This document shows positions 58,790 through 64,000 of a DNA stretch of 64,000 bases, piece after piece. Position numbers and translations under genes: made by a program. Source of the DNA: G963668345 sp965226215 (GTDB lineage Bacteria > Acidobacteriota > Terriglobia > Bryobacterales > UBA6623); the NCBI GenBank assembly GCA_965226215.1, contig CBDDCH010000002.1:3410001-3474000 (forward strand). Direction: 5' to 3'. The notes below the pieces were generated by a model, which searched no databases, had not been told where the DNA came from, and saw only the letters and a program-made list of their open reading frames with translations. The stretch's first letter is position 1; each line of letters starts with the position of its first letter.

Positions 58790-59647
58790 TCATGGCACTT
58801 CCCTCGCCTGTTGCTCGAACTCGGCCGGGGGCACATAGCCCCGTGCCGAGTGGAGCCGTTTTTCGTTGTACACGCGTTCGATGAATGCACCGATCGATGC
58901 GTAGGCATCCGCCAAGTCTCGATATTCGCTGCGGTAGACTTCCTCCTATTTGAGCGTTTTCATGAAACTCTCGGCCTGGGCGTTGTCGTAGGGGTTTGCC
59001 TTGCGACTCATGCTGCTGGTGATACGGTACTGCTGCAGCCCATCTGTGTAGGCCGCAGAGACATACGGCACGCCGCGGTCGGAGTGATGCGTCAGCCCCG
59101 GCGCCGGTTGCCGCTGCCGCAGCGCCATGCGTAAGGCCGAAAGGGTCAACTCGGCTTGCAAAGTGCGGCCCAGAGCCCAGCCCATCACCCGCCGCGAATA
59201 GGCGTCCCACGGCACGGCCAGGTAGACGAACTCTCGGCGCAGCCGGATGTAGGTGATAGCGGCGACCCACAGCTGGTTCACCGCGCTGAGGGTGATCTCG
59301 CGCGCCAGATGCGGATACAGCGGCAGAGAGTGGCGCGAATCGGTCGTGACCAAGAAGGACTTGTGCCGCAAACAAAGCAGATTGTCCCGGCGCATTAGGC
59401 GCAGAACTCGCTTGTGATTCACCTGGAACCCGCGTCGGTTCAGCTCCGCCGTGATGCGACGGTACCCATAGCGGGGAAACTCGAGTGCGATCTGTTGCCT
59501 CGTGTCGCGCAACTCCATCTCGACCGCATCGCCGGGCGGCTGCGTGCGCCAACGATAGAAACCGGCCAGGCTCAGCCCCGTCATCTGGCACAGTGCCCTC
59601 ACGACTTGCCCTTGTCCTTTCTCAACTGTTTGCCGGATTTCTTCCAA
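58790..59647 (-). pseudogene. IS3-family transposase OrfB, inactivated
   Basis: The frame shows the typical IS3 layout: GYRRITAELNRRGFQVNHKR, NQLWVAAITYIRLRREFVYL, THHSDRGVPYVS, then NPYDNAQAESFMKTLK. The first catalytic Asp, normally in WVADITYI, is Ala here (GCT in place of GAT). A TAG at 58946-58948 stops translation after FMKTLK, while the normal C-terminus (EEVYRSEYRDLADAYASIGA, then LHSARGYVPP) continues to TGA 58790-58792. Two independent lesions make it dead. It overlaps orfA as usual for programmed frameshift fusion. Confidence 0.85.
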
Positions 59648-59979
59648 CAGGCAGCCTCGCCACTGACGACGGCCGGCGGGTGATGCTCCTGAAATGCTCG
59701 CAGGCTTTTTGTAAAAGTCGTCTCCATCGTCAGCTGACCGATCTTGCGCTCCAGCTCCCCGATCCGCTGCAGCTCAGGGAAGCCTCGAGATACACCTCGC
59801 CGCCCATTGCCGGGGAAGGCCAGCTCACCCCGCGCTCGCCATTCGCTGCGCCTGCGCTCCAACAACTTGGGGCTCAGCTCCAGCTGCCGAGCCACCTCGC
59901 TGATCGTACGTCCGCTGTTGATCTCTCGCATCGCCGCGACTTTCAATTCGCGGCTGTACATTCGTCGGCCCAAATCCAT
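59599..59979 (-). CDS. IS3-family OrfA (helix-turn-helix protein)
   Basis: ATG 59979, after GAGAGAGG, gives 126 residues: a helix-turn-helix (REINSGRTISEVARQLELSP), a short basic link, and a leucine-zipper-like helix (IGELERKIGQLTMETTF). The rest (AFQEHHPPAVVSGEAAC) is the region where frameshifting into OrfB would occur. The first part looks normal. The function is binding of the element ends. Confidence 0.75.
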   Translation of the reverse strand: MDLGRRMYSRELKVAAMREINSGRTISEVARQLELSPKLLERRRSEWRARGELAFPGNGRRGVSRGFPELQRIGELERKIGQLTMETTFTKSLRAFQEHHPPAVVSGEAACWKKSGKQLRKDKGKS

Positions 59980-60041
59980 ACCTCTCTCATTCAATGTATT
60001 TGGTCCCTTAACTCTGTGTCTCATTTTTGGGGTGCACTCCA

Positions 60042-60268
60042 TTGACGCCCCCATCCCCCCTGGATCCCGCCTGGCACTGTAGGGACTGGGAGAGTCAAGT
60101 TCGGGGATCGAGCCGATCGAGCCCCAATGTGAGATAACCTGCGAAATGGCGGCGTTCTGCTGAGATTTGAGTAGGGCGGGCGAGCTGCTGGTTTTTCCCA
60201 CTGAGAGCACCCGAACGCGACACCGAGATTCAACACGCAACCGGACACCTGCCGGATGGAAGCGGTTC
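60042..60268. other. Upstream region of the phosphatase-like pseudogene
   Basis: These 227 bases, between the IS3 right end and the next gene start, hold no recognised feature. Confidence 0.4.
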
Positions 60269-61105
60269 ATGTCCCCAAGACTACCGAGGATGCGAAGCTT
60301 CTCCCTACAGATGCCGCAGCGATCGCCGAGCGCTTGGTTCAGGCTTGTATTGGCGGTCGTCCTAGCTGTTCTTCTGATGCAGGCGTGCGAGCGGTGGCGG
60401 CGTGTAGAGGAGAAGCCCGATATCATCCTGATCCTGGTGGATGCCCTCCGGGCAGATTACCTGGGTTGTTATGGTTTTCAGGGCGAAATCTCTCCCGCGA
60501 TGGACCGCTTAGCACTGGAGTCTATTGTCTACGACAGCGCGGTTGCCCCGTCCCCATGGACCAAGCCGTCCGTGACCTCCCTCTTTACCTCCCTGGATCC
60601 CCTCACACACAGGGTTGTCACTCACGAGAAGCATTTCTGGAAGGGGGTTCCGGCAAGCCAGAAAACGGACGCTCTCCCGAAAGAAGCGTGGACCCTAGCG
60701 GAGGCGCTCAAGGGACTGGGCTACGAAACCGCAGCCTGGGTTACCAACCTTTGGATTAACGAACCCCAGTGGGGATTTAACCAGGGATTTGACCATTTCC
60801 AGGGTAGCTCGTGGGAGCGGGCGCACCGAATGATTCCCCAGATTCGGAAGTGGTGGAAGAACCGGGAGGAGAAACCGGAGGCGAAACGTCCCTTATTCTT
60901 GTACCTGCATTTCATGGACGTTCATGGCCCCCAATAACTCTACCCCGGAACTTATCGAAGAGTTCTCCCAAAGTCCATCCCTGGGCGATGACAGACTTCT
61001 CACTGAGCGCGAGTACAAGGCGATCGGCTACCTGGGCGATCGCACACACTGGAGGGATTCGGAGCAGGGGAAACTCCTGAAAAGCTGGAGAGCGGCCTAC
61101 GCGGC
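60269..61105 (+). pseudogene. Alkaline-phosphatase/sulfatase-superfamily lipoprotein, frameshifted and truncated
   Basis: From ATG 60269 the frame has a signal and lipobox (RLVLAVVLAVLLMQAC), then PDIILILVDALRADYLGCYG with the metal-binding Asp, and SPWTKPSVTSLFTSL, where a Thr occupies the nucleophile place that sulfatases fill with Cys or Ser. After MDVHGP a run of five C (60928-60932) has one base too many, and a stop follows at 60935-60937. The shifted frame continues NNSTPELIEEFSQSPSLGDD and YKAIGYLGDRTHWRDS, then ends abruptly at about 61105 beside the opposite-strand regulator fragment. It is a paralogue of the gene at 62001. Confidence 0.75.
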
Positions 61106-61446
61106 TGAGCGCCGTCGTCCGGCGCACGAACGGGCGCGACAAAGCGGTAGCCACGTCCGGGGACCGTGACGATGTACTGGTGCTCGCCCGGGCTTTCCTG
61201 CAGCGCCTTTCTCAACACTGCGATGTTCTGAACGAGGCTGGCCTCTTCGACGATTCTGTCCGGCCAGAGACGCTTGAGCAGCTCGTCCTTGGTGAGCAAC
61301 TTGCCGTGGTTTTCGATCAACAACAGCAGCGTGTCGAACACTTTGGCGGTGATCGAGACCGGCTCGCTGTCGCGCAGCAGAACACGCCGCATGGGGTCGG
61401 CGCGGAACGGAGCGAATTCGAAATAGCGCGGAGGCGGATCAGCCAT
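61000..61446 (-). pseudogene. Winged-helix (OmpR/CadC-type) regulator, N-terminal fragment
   Basis: ATG 61446 begins MADPPPRYFEFAPFRADPMR and continues with a complete transcriptional regulator C-type winged helix: LLRDSEPVSITAKVFDTLLL, NHGKLLTKDELLKRLWPDRI, VEEASLVQNIAVLRKAL, then IVTVPGRGYRFVAPV. In Acidobacteriota such an N-terminal domain usually precedes a large TPR or propeller part. Here the sensible sequence stops near residue 112 (about 61108), where the opposite strand is the phosphatase fragment; the remaining 36 codons are antisense to it. It is a truncated gene, although the DNA-binding domain alone might still be expressed. Confidence 0.75.
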
Positions 61447-62000
61447 GGCTTCGCCTTAGAAGTTCTTAGAAGATTTTAGACGACGCCGAGGACTTTTGAG
61501 GGCTAGAGGGTCAACGATCGTCCTCGACAAGTCGAGAACATATTCCCAGGCTGTATTCCAAGGATGAAGTGGCGCACGCTTCAGGATGACGTGGCGCACG
61601 CTTTCAGCGTGCTGTGTCGCCATTCTTGGCGACATGTCTTTGGGGTGAACTGGGGCGAACCCCTCCTCCGCGTGATACGCCCGCGGAGCCGGGGGGAGGG
61701 TGAGGCGGCGCGGGTTAAGGCCTTGCACGAGTTCGTGGCTGCACAGGAGCATTGCGGGTCAAGACAAGCTCGCGCGGCCGAGCGAGGAGTGGAGTCGGCT
61801 TGGTTGCTTGCCGATGCGGTTTGGCCGGGTGGAAGACGGGAAATGTCAGCACGAATGCCGACACGGCACGCAAGAATGCGTGCGCCACGTCGGGTGGCGA
61901 CCCTTTGGGGGTGGGGGTTGTTTCGGGCCGGGTGGGGGCTTTCCCCGGCGGTCGGGCTGTGAATTTACGGGTTGAATCTCTCAAGACGGAGGATGGCGAA
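61447..62000. other. 554-base spacer with a 21-bp direct repeat
   Basis: AGGATGAnGTGGCGCACGCT occurs at 61561 and again at 61583 with one difference, followed by a small GCTTTCAGCGTGCT hairpin. Overlapping frames on both strands lack family features. Confidence 0.5.
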
Positions 62001-64000
62001 ATGAAGCGACACGGAAACACTTCTCCCAAAACGGACGGCAGGCACATCGAGGGCATGCTTACTGACTTTGCGGCCAAGGGCTGCGTGGCAGCGTTGGCAT
62101 TGTCGGTACTGTTGCCGCTCTTTTTGCTGACCGCCTGCCAAGACGGCCCCGCGCCCCTCACCGCCGAAGTCCCTCTCCACCTCGAAGACCATCTCGACGC
62201 CGCCGTCATCACCGGCTCGGAAGTGCCCAGCGACGTACCCGCGGCGGTCGAGTGGCGCTTCGACGAACCTCAGCCGGACTGGAAGCCGGTCGTGCCGCTT
62301 GTGCCGAGCATTAAGCCGGCCCGGGTCAAGCGCACGAAGGACAGCCTTCGTATCACCCTCACCAAGGAAACCGACTACAAGGGCTGGGACGGCCGCCCTC
62401 AACTCAGCGGCGGCATCTACGTCAACTTGCCCGATTGGCGGCGCGAGGAATGGGGCGACATCTTGATCCGGGCCCGCACGGCGGAAAAGATCGAGGGGAT
62501 TCGAGTCGGGTTTAACCTCCGCGAAAAAATTGGTTCCGAACCCGGGGAGGGAGGGACTGTGCTGTCTTTCAGCCCTCATGTCCCGGTGATTCGGGACGGC
62601 ACCGAGCAAACCTACGTCATGCGCACCGATTGGTCCGTGAACTACAGAGGGGAGCAATGGAAAGGCCCCTGGCGGCAGTCGGTCGTCTTTTTCCAGTCTC
62701 ACGAGCCGGCAAGCATCGACATCCTCTCGATCAGCGTCGTTCCCAAGGAGGCACGTTTTGCCGGCGGCCCGCTGGGCGTGAAGACCGAGGCCCGAGACCA
62801 GCTTTACCGGCGGACGCTTTACAACCACGCGCCTTCCAAGATTCAATATCGCGTGCGCGTCCCCGAAGCGGGTCGGCTGGACGTAAATCTCGGCGTTCTC
62901 CGCGACGACTTTCCCGTCACTTTTCGGGTCACGGCCCAAACGGACGGACAAGCCCTGGAGCACCTTTTCGAAGAATCCTATTCCGACGAGAAGCATTGGG
63001 GTAGGCGCAGCGTGGACCTGGCACATCTTGCCGGAAAGGAGGTCGCGCTGACGCTTGCAACCGAGGCGGAGCGATCGGGAACCGTGGCGCTGTGGGCGGC
63101 TCCGACGTTGAGCGGCGCTCGCGCCACAAAGAAGCCGAACGTCATTTTCTACATCATCGATGGGGCGGGCGCCGACTACATGAGCGTCTACGGATACAAC
63201 CGCCGCACCACCCCCAACATGGAACGCCTGGCCGCCGAGGGCGTGGTTTTCGAGCACGCCTACAGCAACTCATCTTGGACCCGGCCCTCGACGCTCTCGT
63301 TCCTAACGGGCCTGCAACACAGCGCCATGGGAGGGATGAGACACAACCGTAATTCCCCGCCCGACGGGGTGCTGACAATTCGGGAACACCTTCACAGCGA
63401 CGGGTATCAGACGGCCTTGTTCACGTCCAATCCCAATGCCGCGACGATGAGCAAGCTCGACCGCGGGACGGATCTCTTGCGCGAGAGCGGCGTCGAGCCG
63501 ACCTCCCCCTCGACGGAAGAACTCCACGCGGATTTCTGGAAATGGCGGAACGAGTACCCAAGCGAGCCTTATTGGGTCCACTTCCAGACGACGGACGTTC
63601 ACGGGCCGCACAACCCGCCGCCGCCGTTCTCGGGACTCTACGCCAACCCCGAGCGGCGCAAGTTACTGAAAGAGTGGGAACGCAAGCTCATGGGACCGGA
63701 GAACCGATGGTTCGGCGGTCCTTGGAGCGACCGGTTCGAAAAGACAGGCGTCGACCGGTTCGCTTTTTACAACACCGGGCGCGATCTCTACGCCGAGGCA
63801 ATGGCCCACCAGGACTACCAAATCGGGCGGCTGGTGGAACGCCTCAGAGCCAAGGGCGAATGGGAAAACACGCTGCTGATTATCGCCGCCGACCATGGGG
63901 CGGACGCGGGTTCGATGGATTACGCCGTCGCGACTCTCGAAACCTTGCCGCCCAAGTGGCATCTCATGTTGCGGCCAGGAATTACTCGGATACCGATGAT
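62001..64000 (+). CDS. Alkaline-phosphatase/sulfatase-superfamily lipoprotein, 3' end outside window
   Basis: ATG 62001, after GGAGG, opens 666 codons that run off the right edge. ATG 62055 is an alternative that gives a more usual signal length. The lipobox LTAC puts the lipidated cysteine at residue 46. Residues about 60-370 form two beta-rich domains of unknown type, perhaps carbohydrate binding. The hydrolase domain begins with KPNVIFYIIDGAGADYMSVY near residue 383. The nucleophile position is T427 in SWTRPSTLSFLTG, and later metal-site motifs are VHFQTTDVHGPHNPP and LLIIAADHGADAG. Thr instead of Cys or Ser means no formylglycine is possible, so a phosphate-type substrate is as likely as a sulfate ester. 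Confidence 0.85.
   Translation, partial: MKRHGNTSPKTDGRHIEGMLTDFAAKGCVAALALSVLLPLFLLTACQDGPAPLTAEVPLHLEDHLDAAVITGSEVPSDVPAAVEWRFDEPQPDWKPVVPLVPSIKPARVKRTKDSLRITLTKETDYKGWDGRPQLSGGIYVNLPDWRREEWGDILIRARTAEKIEGIRVGFNLREKIGSEPGEGGTVLSFSPHVPVIRDGTEQTYVMRTDWSVNYRGEQWKGPWRQSVVFFQSHEPASIDILSISVVPKEARFAGGPLGVKTEARDQLYRRTLYNHAPSKIQYRVRVPEAGRLDVNLGVLRDDFPVTFRVTAQTDGQALEHLFEESYSDEKHWGRRSVDLAHLAGKEVALTLATEAERSGTVALWAAPTLSGARATKKPNVIFYIIDGAGADYMSVYGYNRRTTPNMERLAAEGVVFEHAYSNSSWTRPSTLSFLTGLQHSAMGGMRHNRNSPPDGVLTIREHLHSDGYQTALFTSNPNAATMSKLDRGTDLLRESGVEPTSPSTEELHADFWKWRNEYPSEPYWVHFQTTDVHGPHNPPPPFSGLYANPERRKLLKEWERKLMGPENRWFGGPWSDRFEKTGVDRFAFYNTGRDLYAEAMAHQDYQIGRLVERLRAKGEWENTLLIIAADHGADAGSMDYAVATLETLPPKWHLMLRPGITRIPM

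Larger units (their letters stand above)
58517..60041 (-). mobile_element. IS3-family element, inactive (about 1.5 kb)
   Basis: The right end, read inward, is TGGAGTGCACCCCAAAAATG then AGACACAGAGTTAAGGG. The left end has AGTGAACCCCAATCGTGAGA then CCGTCAGTTAAGGG, so the two form imperfect inverted repeats. It carries orfA and orfB on the minus strand. It starts about 48 bases from IS256 copy 3. The left terminal bases have decayed, so its exact end is uncertain. Confidence 0.75.

Noticed and set aside
58946..58948. Amber readthrough or recoding in the IS3 OrfB
   Set aside because: The first catalytic Asp is also lost, so decay is the simpler explanation.
58467..59591. A 374-codon minus-strand frame across the IS3 element
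   Set aside because: It is out of frame with the recognisable OrfB and proline/arginine-rich without family features.
61965..63257. A 430-codon minus-strand open frame
   Set aside because: It is antisense to the phosphatase-superfamily gene from 62001, whose frame carries clear family motifs; the minus frame has none.

Overview
The window looks like chromosomal DNA from an uncultivated Acidobacteriota, probably of the Bryobacterales/Solibacter type. The grounds are protein families only: a large secreted protein ending in a TIGR03437 (Solibacter) C-terminal domain, three loci of DUF1501 with DUF1549/DUF1553 cytochrome-like proteins (shared with Planctomycetota), a CRTAC1/UnbV plus TPR gene pair, an STGPRT-motif protein, many Tat signals, and numerous short palindromic repeats. 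No rRNA gene or phylogenetic marker tree was available, so the taxon is an inference.

Region 1-24 kb is a secretory and catabolic neighbourhood. It holds a sugar isomerase/epimerase fragment, a secreted CehA/McbA-like PHP metallohydrolase, a 33-residue membrane peptide, three c-type-cytochrome-like DUF1549/DUF1553 proteins each next to a DUF1501 protein, an SDR dehydrogenase followed by a hydroxypyruvate-isomerase-like TIM barrel, and an orphan ribbon-helix-helix antitoxin. Region 22.6-31.4 kb is housekeeping: gltD and gltB (glutamate synthase), a PQQ-propeller protein with EF-hands, and tRNA-Gly(GCC) and tRNA-Cys(GCA).

Region 31.37-47.89 kb is best read as a degenerate integrative island. 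It starts at the 3' part of tRNA-Cys and ends at a 62-bp direct duplication of that tRNA part (one mismatch). Inside are a truncated tyrosine recombinase next to the tRNA, two copies of a 1414-bp IS256-family element, a 1571-bp DDE element that splits a TIGR03437 protein (998 codons when rejoined), a frameshifted EF-hand/membrane protein of unknown family, a translationally coupled CRTAC1-TPR pair, fragments of HAD and Gfo/Idh/MocA genes, and arrays of GC-rich hairpins.

Region 47.9-53.6 kb has an istB remnant, then a tight operon (lipid kinase, YdjM-like membrane hydrolase, HupE/UreJ-like protein) divergent from ligA across only 28 bp. Region 53.6-61.4 kb is a gene graveyard: a Tat-signal fragment, a twice-frameshifted membrane glycosyltransferase, an IS4 transposase remnant, a third IS256 copy, a dead IS3 element, a frameshifted alkaline-phosphatase-superfamily gene cut at a winged-helix regulator fragment, with one apparently intact gene among them, msrP. 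The window ends inside a second, intact-looking lipoprotein of the same phosphatase/sulfatase superfamily. I found no CRISPR array, restriction system or recognisable defence system.
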